Assembly: GCA_015487785.1 (NCBI GenBank)
Contig: WFPC01000044.1
Location: 1 to 64,000 of the forward strand
Length of the DNA: 64,000 nucleotides
Direction: 5' to 3'
Source of the DNA: Gammaproteobacteria bacterium
GTDB taxonomy: Bacteria; Pseudomonadota; Gammaproteobacteria; S012-40
The position numbers and the translations under genes are program-made. Positions 30,742 through 38,945 of this stretch are shown here, piece by piece (positions within the stretch are counted from its first letter, which is position 1; each line of letters starts with the position of its first letter). The notes beneath the pieces are model-generated. The model worked only from the letters and a program-made list of their open reading frames with translations, was not told where the DNA came from and did not search any database.

Positions 30742-31257
30742 CTATTGATTTTGTGCAATACCAGCCAGGTCGTCCTTGGTCATCATGTGGTCGATATCCA
30801 GAATGATGACCATTTTCTCGTCGACCGTGGTCAGTCCCTTGACGAAATCGACACTCACCACGCTACCGAAGTCGGGAGGTGGTTTCATGTCATCCTCGGC
30901 CACGTTGTATACATCGGATACCGCGTCCACTACGATGCCCATGACACGCTCGCGCTCCTCGTCGATGACCTTGACCACGATGACCACCGTGGTCGGCCCG
31001 TATTCATTGCGCGCCAGGCCGAAGCGTTCGCGCAGATCGATAATGGGCACGATGGATCCTCGAAGATTGATCACGCCCTTGATGTATTCCGGCGTGTTGG
31101 GAATGGGCGTGACATTGTCCCAGCCGCGGATCTCCTGTACCCTCAGGATGTCGACCCCATATTCTTCCCCCGCCATGATGAAAGTCAGAAACTGGTCGTT
31201 TTCGTTACCTGAACTCAGACCCAACTCATGACTCATGATGTTTTCCGCTGTATTCAT
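30742..31257 (-). CDS. cheW: Chemotaxis coupling protein CheW
   Basis: 171-residue SH3-like adaptor linking receptors to CheA. The core runs from QFLTFIMAGEEYGVDILRVQEIRG (~22) through YIKGVINLRGSIVPIIDLRERFGL (~58-81), including the conserved Arg in NLRG. The N-terminus has ~20 extra polar residues, and a downstream ATG (MSHELG) could also serve. It sits between cheA (21 nt) and the chemoreceptor gene (36 nt). Confidence 0.96.
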   Translation of the reverse strand: MNTAENIMSHELGLSSGNENDQFLTFIMAGEEYGVDILRVQEIRGWDNVTPIPNTPEYIKGVINLRGSIVPIIDLRERFGLARNEYGPTTVVIVVKVIDEERERVMGIVVDAVSDVYNVAEDDMKPPPDFGSVVSVDFVKGLTTVDEKMVIILDIDHMMTKDDLAGIAQNQ

Positions 31258-31278
31258 TCCTCGTCCTCCAACGGCGCA

Positions 31279-33444
31279 TCAGGCCGCCTGCTCGGTTGCT
31301 GCATCCCCGTCCGGCCCTGCTTCGGGCGTAGGTTCATCGGGAAGCCTGTGCTTTCTTCCAATGCGTTTCGACACCTGTATCAGGCTGCTGATGTCGAGGA
31401 TCAGGGCAACGGTGCCATCACCCAGGATGGTTGCGCCCGAAACACCATCGACTTTCCGGAAATTGGTCTCCAGACTCTTGATCACCACTTGCTGTTGGCC
31501 CAGAAGATCATCGACGAACAAGCCTACTTTCTGGCCATCGCCTTCCACCACCACCAACAGACCGTCCTCCAGGCGAGTCGCCTTGGGTTTTAGCCCGAAT
31601 ACCTCATACAGGCGCACAATGGGTATGTAATCTTCACGCAGCTTGTAGAGTTCTGCCTGGCCGGCCAGGCCATTGATCTGCGCAGGGTCCGCCTGCAGGG
31701 ATTCTATGATGGAAACCAAGGGTACGATGAAGGTGTCGCCGCCTACCCGGATGAGCTGGCCATCGAGTATGGCCAGAGTCAGCGGCAGACGAATGGTGAA
31801 GGTACTGCCCTTGCCTGCCTCGGTACTCACCTCGATGCTGCCACCGAGTTCGCGGATATTGCGCTTGACCACGTCCATACCCACTCCCCGGCCGGAGACG
31901 TCGCTGATGGTATCGGCGGTGGAAAAACCGGGGTCGAAAATCATGTCGTAGATGCGTTCGTCGGAGGGCACCTCGTCTTCGCCCACCAGGCCCTTTTCAC
32001 GAGCCTTCTGCAGAATCTTGTCGCGATTGAGACCGGCACCGTCGTCACTGATCTCGATGACGATGTTGCCACCCTGATGATAGGCATTGAGATGCACGGT
32101 GCCCACGCGGGGCTTGCCGGCCTGTTCGCGCACTTCGGGTGCCTCCACACCATGATCGATGGAGTTGCGCACCAGATGAACCAGCGGATCACCTATTTTC
32201 TCCATGACCGTCTTGTCCAGCTCGGTCTGTTCACCGGACAATTTCAGCTCGATCTCCTTGTTCAGTTTCTTGGCCGTATCACGCACCATGCGCGGGAAAC
32301 GCTGGAAGGCGAAGCTGATAGGCAGCATGCGAATACGCATCACGCTTTCCTGCAGTTCACGGGTATTGCGTTCCAACTGGCCAAGGCCATCGCGTAGCTT
32401 TTCCAGCTTGTCCAGATCCATGTCGAGTTCATCACCGATCTGCCCCAGCATGGACTGGGTGATGACCAGCTCACCCACCAGATTGATCAGGGCATCGACC
32501 TTGTCGATGCTGACGCGGATGGATCCGTGTTCTCCCCCGGAGGCCGGCTTTTTCTTCGGTGTAACGGCCTTGGCTTCAGTCGGGTTTTCAGCGACAACCG
32601 GCTCGGCTTGCCTCTGTGGCATCGCCGGTGCCGACGCGTTCGTTACGGGCGCTTCCGGCACGGGGGCGGCAGGCGAGCCGGCATCCGCCTCCTGTGTCGC
32701 GGCCTCCGCCCCCGTGGAAGACAAAGGCTCGATCCTGAGTTCGCAAACCCCGTCGACCCATTCGAACACCTCTTCCACCACAGACAAGGGCGCATCGGTT
32801 TTCAACACCAGGTCCCAGCGCAGATAACAGACTTCCGGATCCATCTCCCCGAATGCCGGAAGCTGGCTGTCGTCGAGCCGGGCTTCCAGTTCACCGAGTT
32901 CGGCCAGCTCGCGGAACATGCGCACAGGATCATTGCCCGTCTTTATCAGGTCTTCGTAGGGAGCAAAGTGAATGCGCCAGCCCTCTCCAGCTGGCTCCGG
33001 TGTGGCGGCCTCGTCGCCAGTATCATCGCGTTGTTCCACAGGCGTGCCGGCCGAGGCATCGTTCAACAACTTTTCCAGATTCCCCTGTACTGCCGCAACC
33101 GTGGCCTGGTCGATCTCGTCCTCATTCTGTACCGCGGTCAACATGTCGCGCAGGCAATCCACCGATTGCAGCAAGAGGTCCACGGTTTCCTGGGTCACCA
33201 GTCGCTTGCCATCGCGGATCTCGTCGAGCAGGGTTTCCATCACATGGGTGAAATCGGAAACCGCCTTGAATCCGAAAGTACCCGCGCCTCCTTTGATGGA
33301 ATGGGCGGCACGAAAAATGGTATTGATGGTTTCCTCATCCGCCGCGCCCACATCCAGATTCAGCAGGCTGGATTCCATGGTGTCCAGGCCTTCGAAGCTC
33401 TCTTCGAAAAAGGTCTGGTAGAACTGCGACATGTCCACAGTCAT
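31279..33444 (-). CDS. cheA: Chemotaxis histidine kinase CheA
   Basis: 721 residues. P1/Hpt carries the phosphorylated His in FRAAHSIKGGAGTFG (near residue 48). A second folded region (~160-245: GNDPVRMFRELAELG…FEWVDGVCEL) occupies the P2 position, then a low-complexity Ala/Pro linker. P3 dimerisation begins near 305 (IDKVDALINLVGELVITQSML), P4 ATPase shows HLVRNSIDHGVE, DDGAGLN and GRGVGMDVV, and the P5 CheW-like domain ends the protein. It phosphorylates CheY and CheB. The first codons follow cheY by only 6 nt. Confidence 0.97.
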   Translation of the reverse strand: MTVDMSQFYQTFFEESFEGLDTMESSLLNLDVGAADEETINTIFRAAHSIKGGAGTFGFKAVSDFTHVMETLLDEIRDGKRLVTQETVDLLLQSVDCLRDMLTAVQNEDEIDQATVAAVQGNLEKLLNDASAGTPVEQRDDTGDEAATPEPAGEGWRIHFAPYEDLIKTGNDPVRMFRELAELGELEARLDDSQLPAFGEMDPEVCYLRWDLVLKTDAPLSVVEEVFEWVDGVCELRIEPLSSTGAEAATQEADAGSPAAPVPEAPVTNASAPAMPQRQAEPVVAENPTEAKAVTPKKKPASGGEHGSIRVSIDKVDALINLVGELVITQSMLGQIGDELDMDLDKLEKLRDGLGQLERNTRELQESVMRIRMLPISFAFQRFPRMVRDTAKKLNKEIELKLSGEQTELDKTVMEKIGDPLVHLVRNSIDHGVEAPEVREQAGKPRVGTVHLNAYHQGGNIVIEISDDGAGLNRDKILQKAREKGLVGEDEVPSDERIYDMIFDPGFSTADTISDVSGRGVGMDVVKRNIRELGGSIEVSTEAGKGSTFTIRLPLTLAILDGQLIRVGGDTFIVPLVSIIESLQADPAQINGLAGQAELYKLREDYIPIVRLYEVFGLKPKATRLEDGLLVVVEGDGQKVGLFVDDLLGQQQVVIKSLETNFRKVDGVSGATILGDGTVALILDISSLIQVSKRIGRKHRLPDEPTPEAGPDGDAATEQAA

Positions 33445-33450
33445 GGCGTG

Positions 33451-33813
33451 TTACCCCAGCACTTTCTTGATGGTGGCCAAGAGTTTTTCGGGACTGAAGG
33501 GTTTGACCAACCAGCCGGTGGCACCCGCGGCACGTCCCTCGCCTTTTTTTCCGGCGCCGGACTCGGTGGTCAGGGTCAGGATGGGAGTGAACTTGTAATT
33601 GGGTAGGGCCCGTAGTTCCTTGATGAGGGTGATTCCATCCATATTGGGCATGTTGACGTCGGTCAGCACCAGGTCGACCTTGCCGGTCTTGGCCTTTTGC
33701 AAGGCTTCCAGGCCATCGCTGGCCTCGACCACTTCGTAACCCGCTCCCTTGAGGGTGAAGGTCACCATCTGTCGCATGGACGCCGAATCGTCTACCGCCA
33801 AAATCTTTGCCAT
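33451..33813 (-). CDS. cheY: Chemotaxis response regulator CheY
   Basis: 120-residue stand-alone receiver. The phosphoacceptor Asp is in LVLTDVNMPNMDG (near residue 53), the acidic pocket is VDDSASMRQMV, and the switch Lys is in WLVKPFSPEKL. It should bind the flagellar motor when phosphorylated by CheA. It is the second gene of the operon after the STAS protein. Confidence 0.96.
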   Translation of the reverse strand: MAKILAVDDSASMRQMVTFTLKGAGYEVVEASDGLEALQKAKTGKVDLVLTDVNMPNMDGITLIKELRALPNYKFTPILTLTTESGAGKKGEGRAAGATGWLVKPFSPEKLLATIKKVLG

Positions 33814-33859
33814 TGTTTGTCTCCTATCGTGCTACGCAATCAAAACCATCGGACGTTGT

Positions 33860-34159
33860 TCAGGTGGCATCGGGAAGCTGCAGGGCCTGCTCCAACCCCA
33901 ACAGACGCGCTGCCGCATGCACGGCCTCGGACGCCCCCGACCAGGACACCGGCAGGTTCTGTCGTCCGGCCTCCCGGATGTAACCATGGATGAGCTGCAA
34001 CACCGAGGTATCTATTCGCTCCACCTGGCTTGCGTCGATCTCCAGGGCCTGTTTCTCCTGCAAGGCCTGCTTGAGATAGTCGTGGAGTTCGACGACGATG
34101 CCGATATCGACCTGGGACTCGCAATTGACAACGGTTTTCTGAAGTTGTTGTTCGTTCAT
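33860..34159 (-). CDS. STAS-domain protein, first gene of the chemotaxis operon
   Basis: 99 residues forming a single STAS (anti-sigma-antagonist-like) domain: QALEIDASQVERIDTSVLQLIHGYIREA near 38-65 is the conserved beta-turn-helix with the Ser/Thr position that can be phosphorylated in SpoIIAA relatives. Such proteins often open chemotaxis operons of this type, but their role is not settled. A sigma-28-like promoter lies ~95-122 nt upstream of its start. Gap to cheY is 46 nt. Confidence 0.85.
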   Translation of the reverse strand: MNEQQLQKTVVNCESQVDIGIVVELHDYLKQALQEKQALEIDASQVERIDTSVLQLIHGYIREAGRQNLPVSWSGASEAVHAAARLLGLEQALQLPDAT

Positions 34160-34253
34160 TTCCGTTCCACCTCGACCGAACTCATCGCCTGGGCCAAACC
34201 AAACAGGGCAAAACAGCCATAAAAAATCCGCGGTGAACTGCCCTCGCTTTGAG

Positions 34254-34281
34254 CTATCGGCAAGGTTTCTGGAAAACTTGA
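34254..34281 (-). promoter_or_regulatory. Sigma-28 (FliA)-type promoter of the chemotaxis operon
   Basis: On the minus strand TCAAGTTT-N12-GCCGATAG matches TAAAGTTT-N11-GCCGATAA at 7 of 8 and 7 of 8 positions. Predicted start is near 34246, giving an ~87-nt leader to the STAS gene. Chemotaxis operons are classical sigma-28 targets, which supports the call; spacing is 1 nt longer than the consensus. Confidence 0.7.
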
Positions 34282-34330
34282 AGACTATCTGGAAGGATTT
34301 CCGGTCACGCTCCGGACCGGTCGGGAGCCC

Positions 34331-34363
34331 GCCTGCGGCTGCATTTTGTACCGCGCCGCAGGC
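34331..34363 (-). other. Perfect 9-bp hairpin after ispH
   Basis: GCCTGCGGC (34331-34339) and GCCGCAGGC (34355-34363) form a perfect stem around a 15-nt loop, 24 nt beyond the ispH stop on the minus strand. No T tract follows, so intrinsic termination is doubtful; it may stabilise the ispH mRNA 3' end or act with Rho. Confidence 0.45.
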
Positions 34364-34387
34364 TAGGGAAAAAACTGAAGAAATGCG

Positions 34388-35323
34388 TTACTGGAGTGCC
34401 TTGGGCAAGGGAAAGACGACATTTTCCTCACGCCCGACGAACTCCTCGACCTCGCTGGCCCCCAACTCGCGCAGGCGTTGGATCACACGCTGCACCAACA
34501 CCTCGGGGGCCGAGGCGCCAGCGGTGATCCCCACCACGGTCTTGTCCTGCAGCCAGAGGGGGTCGACCTGGTCTTCATCGTCGATGAGGTGAGCCGGGGT
34601 ACCCAGGCTTTCCGACACCTCGCGCAGGCGATTGGAATTGGAACTGTTGGGCGAACCCACCACCAGCAGCAACTGGCAGACCCGGGCCAGAGCCTTGACC
34701 GCTTCCTGCCGATTCTGGGTGGCATAGCAGATGTCGTCCTTCTTGGGCCCGATGATAGCGGGAAAACGCTGGCGCAAGGCCTCGATGATGTCCACGGTAT
34801 CGTCCATTGAAAGCGTGGTCTGGGTGACGAAGGCCAGCCGCTGCGGCTGCTTGACCGAAAGACGGGCCACGTCTTCCACCGTTTCCACCAACTGGATCCC
34901 CCCGCCACCGAGGCGAGGATCGTACTGCCCCAGGGTGCCCTCCACCTCCGGGTGCCCGGCATGCCCAATGAGTATCACTTCACGGTCGGCCCGCTGATGG
35001 CGCACCACCTCCAGGTGCACCTTGGTCACCAGGGGACAAGTAGCATCGTAGACCTTGAGACCGCGCTGTTCGGCTTCCCGGCGCACCGCCTGGGATACAC
35101 CATGGGCGCTGAAGATCACCGTTTCACCATCGGGCACATCGCTCAGTTCGTCGACGAAAATCGCCCCCTTTTCGCGCAAATTGTTCACCACGAAACGGTT
35201 GTGCACCACCTCGTGACGCACATAGATGGGCGCACCGAACAAGACCAGGGCCCGTTCTACGATTTCGATGGCCCGGTCCACGCCCGCACAAAAGCCGCGC
35301 GGGTTCGCCAACAACACCTGCAT
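34388..35323 (-). CDS. ispH: 4-hydroxy-3-methylbut-2-enyl diphosphate reductase
   Basis: 311-residue iron-sulfur enzyme of the MEP isoprenoid pathway, converting HMBPP to IPP and DMAPP. The three cluster cysteines are visible in [13 protein letters not shown] (residue 12), [11 protein letters not shown] (~96) and [11 protein letters not shown] (~198). HEVVHN and SAHGVS segments provide the conserved substrate residues. It follows fkpB by 12 nt, the usual proteobacterial fkpB-ispH pair. Confidence 0.97.
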   Translation of the reverse strand: MQVLLANPRGFCAGVDRAIEIVERALVLFGAPIYVRHEVVHNRFVVNNLREKGAIFVDELSDVPDGETVIFSAHGVSQAVRREAEQRGLKVYDATCPLVTKVHLEVVRHQRADREVILIGHAGHPEVEGTLGQYDPRLGGGGIQLVETVEDVARLSVKQPQRLAFVTQTTLSMDDTVDIIEALRQRFPAIIGPKKDDICYATQNRQEAVKALARVCQLLLVVGSPNSSNSNRLREVSESLGTPAHLIDDEDQVDPLWLQDKTVVGITAGASAPEVLVQRVIQRLRELGASEVEEFVGREENVVFPLPKALQ

Positions 35324-35335
35324 GACTGTTCTCCC

Positions 35336-35767
35336 TCAGAAGCCAGCCGGAGCCATACGGCTCACCAGCTCGAATTCGCAAACAATGTTTTTGCCCGCCA
35401 GGGGGTGATTAAAATCCACTTCCACCACCTGTTCGTTGAAATCCACGATCTGTCCCACGATCTCTTCGCCCGTGGGCGTCGCAAAGGCCATGATCTGCCC
35501 TGCCGTCAGGGTCGCATCGACATCGAACCCATCCCGTTGCATGACCACCCTCCGGGCCTCGTCGCGTTCGCCAAAGGCCTGCTCGGCGGCGAGACGCACA
35601 CGGGCCTTTTCGCCGGGATCCAGGGTCGACAAACGCTGTTCCACCGGCTCGAAGAACTCGCCCTGTCCCACGGTGAAACAGTAGGGTTCGGCAGCATAAT
35701 CCTGCAACACACTGCCGTCCTCGGCCAGCAAGCGATAACGAACGCAATAACGTGGCCTGTCACTCAA
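35336..35767 (-). CDS. fkpB: FKBP-type peptidyl-prolyl cis-trans isomerase (SlpA type)
   Basis: 143 residues, apparently from a TTG start that overlaps the argJ stop (TTGA); no ATG or GTG lies near the expected N-terminus. The FKBP domain with inserted IF (chaperone) flap is recognisable: [22 protein letters not shown] near 33-54, then [17 protein letters not shown] near 115-131. It is upstream of ispH, as in E. coli and most gammaproteobacteria. Role: small cytosolic isomerase/chaperone. Confidence 0.9.
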   Translation of the reverse strand: MSDRPRYCVRYRLLAEDGSVLQDYAAEPYCFTVGQGEFFEPVEQRLSTLDPGEKARVRLAAEQAFGERDEARRVVMQRDGFDVDATLTAGQIMAFATPTGEEIVGQIVDFNEQVVEVDFNHPLAGKNIVCEFELVSRMAPAGF

Positions 35768-36984
35768 CTGCGATACTCCGCATTGATACGCACATAATCA
35801 TAGGAGAGGTCACAGGTCCATACCTGCACACGCGACTCGCCGCGCCCCAACTCCACCCGCACGGTGATCTCGTCATGCGCCATCACGGCCTGGGCCGCGG
35901 CCTCGTCATAGTCTGACGCCCGCTCGCCCTGGCGCACGATACATAACGGGCCCAGGAAAATATCCACATGATCCACCTGCAAGCCCGGAACTCCAGCCCG
36001 CCCAACCGCGGCCAGGATACGCCCCCAGTTGGGGTCGGCGGCAAAAAAGGCCGTCTTGACCAAGGGGGAATGGGCGATGGTATAGGCCACACGTTCGCAC
36101 TCCAGGGTGTTCAAGCCGCCACCCACCTCGATGGTGATGAACTTGGTGGCACCCTCGCCATCACGCACGATGGCCTGGGCCAACTCACGGCACACCTCGT
36201 CGACAGCCTCTTGCAACACGCCGAAAGCCGGCTCATCGGCACGCTCCATCACCCGCCCGCCGGCACCGCCGGTGGCCACCAGCATGCAGGCATCATTGGT
36301 GGAAGTATCCCCATCGACGGTGATGCGATTGAAGGACTGGTCCACCGCCCGTTGCAGACAGTGTTCCAGCAAACCCGGCGCCAGTGCGGCATCGGTGGCG
36401 ATGAAGGCCAACAGGGTGGCCATGTCGGGCCGTATCATGCCAGAACCCTTGGCGATGCCGGTGACGGTCACCGTGCGCCCATGGAGTTCCACTTGCCGGG
36501 AACACCCCTTGGCCACCGTGTCGGTGGTCATGATCCCCTCGGCCGCCAGCGCCCAGGCCTGTTCGTCGAGCGTATCGAAACAGCGGGGCAAGGCCCCAAG
36601 CAAGGCATCCATGGGCAGGTTCTCGCCGATCACACCGGTGGAAAAAGGCAACACGGCCTGCTCGATGCAGCCGCCCAGCCGAGCCACCTCACGGCAGCTC
36701 AAACGAGCATCGCGCAACCCCTGCTCACCGGTACCGGCATTGGCGTTGCCGGCATTGATCAACCAGTAACGAGGCGGAATCTGTTCGAGATGGGCACGCG
36801 CCACTTGCACCGGTGCGGCACAAAACGCATTGCGGGTGAACACGCCGGCCGACAAGGCATCCGCTGCCAGTTCCACCAGCACCAAGTCATGTCGATCGGC
36901 ATAGCGTATGCCTGCCTTGGCCACCCCCAGACGCACCCCCGCGACCGGATGCAGTATTTCCAAGCCTTTGTAACCAATAGCCAT
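35764..36984 (-). CDS. argJ: Bifunctional glutamate N-acetyltransferase / amino-acid acetyltransferase ArgJ
   Basis: 406 residues from the ATG at 36984 (a TTG three codons earlier is possible). ArgJ cycles acetyl groups between ornithine and glutamate. The self-processing site with the nucleophilic Thr lies in [17 protein letters not shown] (near residue 190), so the precursor should cleave into alpha and beta chains. [11 protein letters not shown] and [14 protein letters not shown] are further landmarks. Its stop overlaps the fkpB start, linking arginine synthesis to the fkpB-ispH unit. Confidence 0.95.
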   Translation of the reverse strand: MAIGYKGLEILHPVAGVRLGVAKAGIRYADRHDLVLVELAADALSAGVFTRNAFCAAPVQVARAHLEQIPPRYWLINAGNANAGTGEQGLRDARLSCREVARLGGCIEQAVLPFSTGVIGENLPMDALLGALPRCFDTLDEQAWALAAEGIMTTDTVAKGCSRQVELHGRTVTVTGIAKGSGMIRPDMATLLAFIATDAALAPGLLEHCLQRAVDQSFNRITVDGDTSTNDACMLVATGGAGGRVMERADEPAFGVLQEAVDEVCRELAQAIVRDGEGATKFITIEVGGGLNTLECERVAYTIAHSPLVKTAFFAADPNWGRILAAVGRAGVPGLQVDHVDIFLGPLCIVRQGERASDYDEAAAQAVMAHDEITVRVELGRGESRVQVWTCDLSYDYVRINAEYRS

Positions 36985-37058
36985 TTCGCCCAACCCAGAT
37001 TGATCGAGGGCGGCATTATAGCATCAAGCCCGCAGCATGGCATGGGCCGGCGAATGTC

Positions 37059-37424
37059 TCAGGAGGCCTCACTGAAACGGTCGATGTATTCTCGCAATGC
37101 CATGAAAAACAAGATATTGCTGTGAACATCCTCGCGACTGAAACGAACCCCCGTGCGGTAGCGCAGGCCGGAAGGAGTGGCAGGTCGTTCCCGCACCCAG
37201 GCCACGAAGCCTCGGGTCTCGATGAACAAATCCTCGTCACGATAATTGAGCACGACCTGGTCGTTCACATGCAAACAGACGGGCAGCAGGATCCCCAAAC
37301 CCGAAATGGAAACGTCTTCCACCTCGCTAAAGGTATAACGGGAATTACCAGCGACCAATACAAACTCACCCCGAATGTCATCGGCACGAACGGGTTTGCG
37401 ATCATGCCTGCGCCGATTGTCCAT
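37059..37424 (-). CDS. PilZ domain protein with sigma-28-type promoter
   Basis: 121 residues from the ATG at 37424 (GTG one codon earlier is possible; GGGGAG precedes both). It is a single PilZ domain with both c-di-GMP motifs: RRHDRKPVR at the N-terminus (RxxxR) and EDVSISGLG near residue 36 (D/NxSxxG). A promoter of FliA type lies ~68-94 nt upstream, so it probably belongs to the flagellar regulon. It lacks the N-terminal YcgR domain, so it is not a standard YcgR brake. It follows argJ's start region, which begins 74 nt downstream. Confidence 0.87.
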   Translation of the reverse strand: MDNRRRHDRKPVRADDIRGEFVLVAGNSRYTFSEVEDVSISGLGILLPVCLHVNDQVVLNYRDEDLFIETRGFVAWVRERPATPSGLRYRTGVRFSREDVHSNILFFMALREYIDRFSEAS

Positions 37425-37491
37425 CACGCTCTCCCCTACACTGAATTACCCCAATGCCTGGCGCTGAACCGACTTGCGCCCTTATATCTCC

Positions 37492-37518
37492 CTATCGGCC
37501 CCAAGCGATACATCTTTA
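37492..37518 (-). promoter_or_regulatory. Sigma-28 (FliA)-type promoter of the PilZ gene
   Basis: On the minus strand TAAAGATG-N11-GCCGATAG matches TAAAGTTT-N11-GCCGATAA at 6 of 8 and 7 of 8 positions with exact spacing. Predicted start is near 37484, ~60 nt before the PilZ ATG. Confidence 0.65.
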
Positions 37519-37628
37519 TCGGCAACGCGCCAAAGCTACCACGCCAAAATATCGACAACGTCTATGCCAGCTCTCCGGGATGAACTCAAACCTATTCAAA
37601 AACAATAAGATGAAAAACAAATCAAGCC

Positions 37629-37644
37629 TGGCACAGGCTATGCA
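37629..37644 (+). promoter_or_regulatory. Sigma-54 (-24/-12) promoter of a candidate small RNA
   Basis: TGGCACA-GGCT-ATGCA has a perfect TGGCAC -24 element and a 4-of-5 -12 element with exact spacing. Predicted start is ~37655. No coding sequence follows on this strand before the terminator at 37713-37744. Confidence 0.7.
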
Positions 37645-37654
37645 GTACATGAAC

Positions 37655-37744
37655 TGCCTTAATGTTGGATTTGATTAAGGTGATACTTTCTTCTCTCATT
37701 CTCCCTGACATGGGGCGCCTTCCCCTCCCGGCGCCCTTTTTTTT
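37655..37744 (+). ncRNA. Candidate sigma-54-dependent small RNA (~90 nt)
   Basis: From the predicted start the RNA would have a 5' hairpin with a perfect 7-bp stem (CCTTAAT 37657-37663 / ATTAAGG 37674-37680). A ~30-nt unpaired pyrimidine-rich linker follows (ACTTTCTTCTCTCATTCTCC at its core), then a terminator hairpin with eight T residues. The linker and the C-rich terminator loop are complementary to purine-rich ribosome binding sites. No credible reading frame is present: the longest one runs through the terminator and has no family features. Promoter, two hairpins, exposed seed and terminator are the standard layout of a trans-acting sRNA. Confidence 0.65.
37713..37744 (+). terminator. 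Strong rho-independent terminator, plus strand, of the candidate sRNA
   Basis: GGGCGCC (37713-37719) pairs with GGCGCCC (37730-37736) around a 10-nt C-rich loop, followed by eight T residues (37737-37744). There is no plus-strand gene upstream until epsilon-far sequence beyond argJ, so it must end a non-coding transcript. Confidence 0.9.
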
Positions 37745-37825
37745 CACCCACTATCCGGCGTTCCGCCGAGCACAAAGCCACCCGGACGACAACGAAAATA
37801 ACCAGAGTCCATTGAAAAACCGAAT

Positions 37826-37853
37826 AAAAAAGGCCGGAGTTCATGCTCCGGCC
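37826..37853 (-). terminator. Rho-independent terminator, minus strand, of the second candidate sRNA
   Basis: GGCCGGAG (from 37853) and CTCCGGCC (to 37832) form a perfect 8-bp stem with a 6-nt loop, followed by six T residues (complement of A37826-37831). It is convergent with the plus-strand terminator ending at 37744. Confidence 0.9.
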
Positions 37854-37898
37854 CAGTAACACAGAACGGACTGAGGGAGGGAGGAGGGATCCGTTCTG
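37826..37898 (-). ncRNA. Candidate sigma-28-dependent small RNA (~73 nt) with anti-Shine-Dalgarno loop
   Basis: Read on the minus strand from ~37898: a perfect 9-bp stem (CAGAACGGA / TCCGTTCTG, 37890-37898 with 37862-37870) presents a 19-nt loop beginning TCCCTCCTCCCTCCC. The loop includes CCTCCTCCC, complementary to consensus ribosome binding sites. An 8-nt linker leads to a second hairpin with an 8-bp stem (GGCCGGAG / CTCCGGCC) and six T residues. The stem begins right where a nearly perfect FliA promoter predicts the first nucleotide. No minus-strand gene lies between the promoter and the terminator. Confidence 0.7.
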
Positions 37899-37904
37899 CT
37901 TACT

Positions 37905-37931
37905 GTATCGGCCGGCAAGGAAAAAACTTTA
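37905..37931 (-). promoter_or_regulatory. Near-perfect sigma-28 (FliA) promoter
   Basis: On the minus strand TAAAGTTT-N11-GCCGATAC matches the FliA consensus at 15 of 16 positions with exact spacing: -35 element 37931-37924, -10 element 37912-37905. Predicted start is at about 37898, the base of the anti-Shine-Dalgarno hairpin. Confidence 0.8.
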
Positions 37932-38030
37932 GAGTAAATCAAAGCCCCATCCAAACAGGCTTGAATTTTGAGATTTTGCCCCTATCCTTGGATTTCCAGT
38001 TCACCAACGGAAATCCTGTCAGGAGACACG

Positions 38031-38915
38031 ATGAAACGGATTGTGCTGTTCTTGGCCACCAACCTGGCCATCGTACTGGTCTTGAGCATCAGCCTGCGCC
38101 TGCTGGGGGTGGAGAGCATCCTCGACCAGCAAGGGGTCGGGCTGGATCTCAATGCGCTGCTGATTTTCGCCCTGGTGTTCGGTTTTGGCGGGTCGTTCAT
38201 TTCCTTGGCCATTTCCAAGTGGACCGCCAAGCGCATGACCGGCGCCCAGGTCATCGAAACGCCCCAGAACCAGACCGAAGCCTGGCTGGTGGAAACCGTG
38301 CGGCGCCAGGCCGAGGCCGCCGGCATCGGCATGCCCGAGGTGGCCATCTACGATGCCCCCGAAATCAACGCCTTCGCCACCGGCGCCAGTCGCAACAACG
38401 CCCTGGTAGCCGTAAGCACCGGGTTGCTGCGCAACATGAACACCGACGAGGCCGAGGCCGTGCTGGCCCACGAAGTCAGTCACATCGCCAATGGCGACAT
38501 GGTGACCCTGGCCTTGATCCAGGGGGTGGTCAATACCTTCGTGATCTTCCTCTCGCGGGTGATCGGCAACCTGGTGGACCGGGTGGTATTCAAGAACGAG
38601 CAGGGCCATGGCCCGGCCTTCTGGATCACCACCATCGTGGCCGAACTGGTGCTGGGCATTCTCGCCAGCATCATCGTCATGTGGTTCAGCCGCCAGCGCG
38701 AGTTCCGCGCCGATGCCGGCGGTGCCAGACTGGCGGGCCGCGAGAAGATGATTGCCGCTCTCGAGCGACTGCGCCAGAATACCGGCCCGGTCACCCTGCC
38801 CGATCAATTGACGGCCTTTGGCATCGCTGGCGGTATCGGCGATGGCATCAAGCGCCTGTTCATGTCCCATCCACCACTGGAAGAACGCATCCAGGCTCTG
38901 CGCGCCCAGGCCTGA
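38031..38915 (+). CDS. htpX: Membrane-bound zinc protease HtpX
   Basis: 294 residues from the ATG at 38031 with AGGAGA upstream. Two N-terminal TM helices ([18 protein letters not shown], and one near 45-65) precede the M48 metalloprotease domain with the HEVSH zinc motif near residue 143 and a downstream zinc Glu ([15 protein letters not shown] near 224). A second pair of TM segments lies around 155-215. It degrades damaged membrane proteins alongside FtsH. The length fits E. coli HtpX (293). Confidence 0.96.
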   Translation: MKRIVLFLATNLAIVLVLSISLRLLGVESILDQQGVGLDLNALLIFALVFGFGGSFISLAISKWTAKRMTGAQVIETPQNQTEAWLVETVRRQAEAAGIGMPEVAIYDAPEINAFATGASRNNALVAVSTGLLRNMNTDEAEAVLAHEVSHIANGDMVTLALIQGVVNTFVIFLSRVIGNLVDRVVFKNEQGHGPAFWITTIVAELVLGILASIIVMWFSRQREFRADAGGARLAGREKMIAALERLRQNTGPVTLPDQLTAFGIAGGIGDGIKRLFMSHPPLEERIQALRAQA

Positions 38916-38945
38916 CGCGCCACACAACCAAGAACCAAGGGGGAC

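Noticed and set aside
37662..37859. Possible 65-residue plus-strand reading frame in the 37.4-38.0 kb gap
   Set aside because: It begins inside the candidate sRNA, runs straight through a strong terminator, has no ribosome binding site and shows no protein-like features.
37874..37888. G-quadruplex-like GGGAGGGAGGAGGG on the plus strand
   Set aside because: It is the complement of the C-rich loop of the minus-strand hairpin; promoter and terminator orientation favour the minus-strand RNA as the functional reading, so I do not claim a quadruplex.
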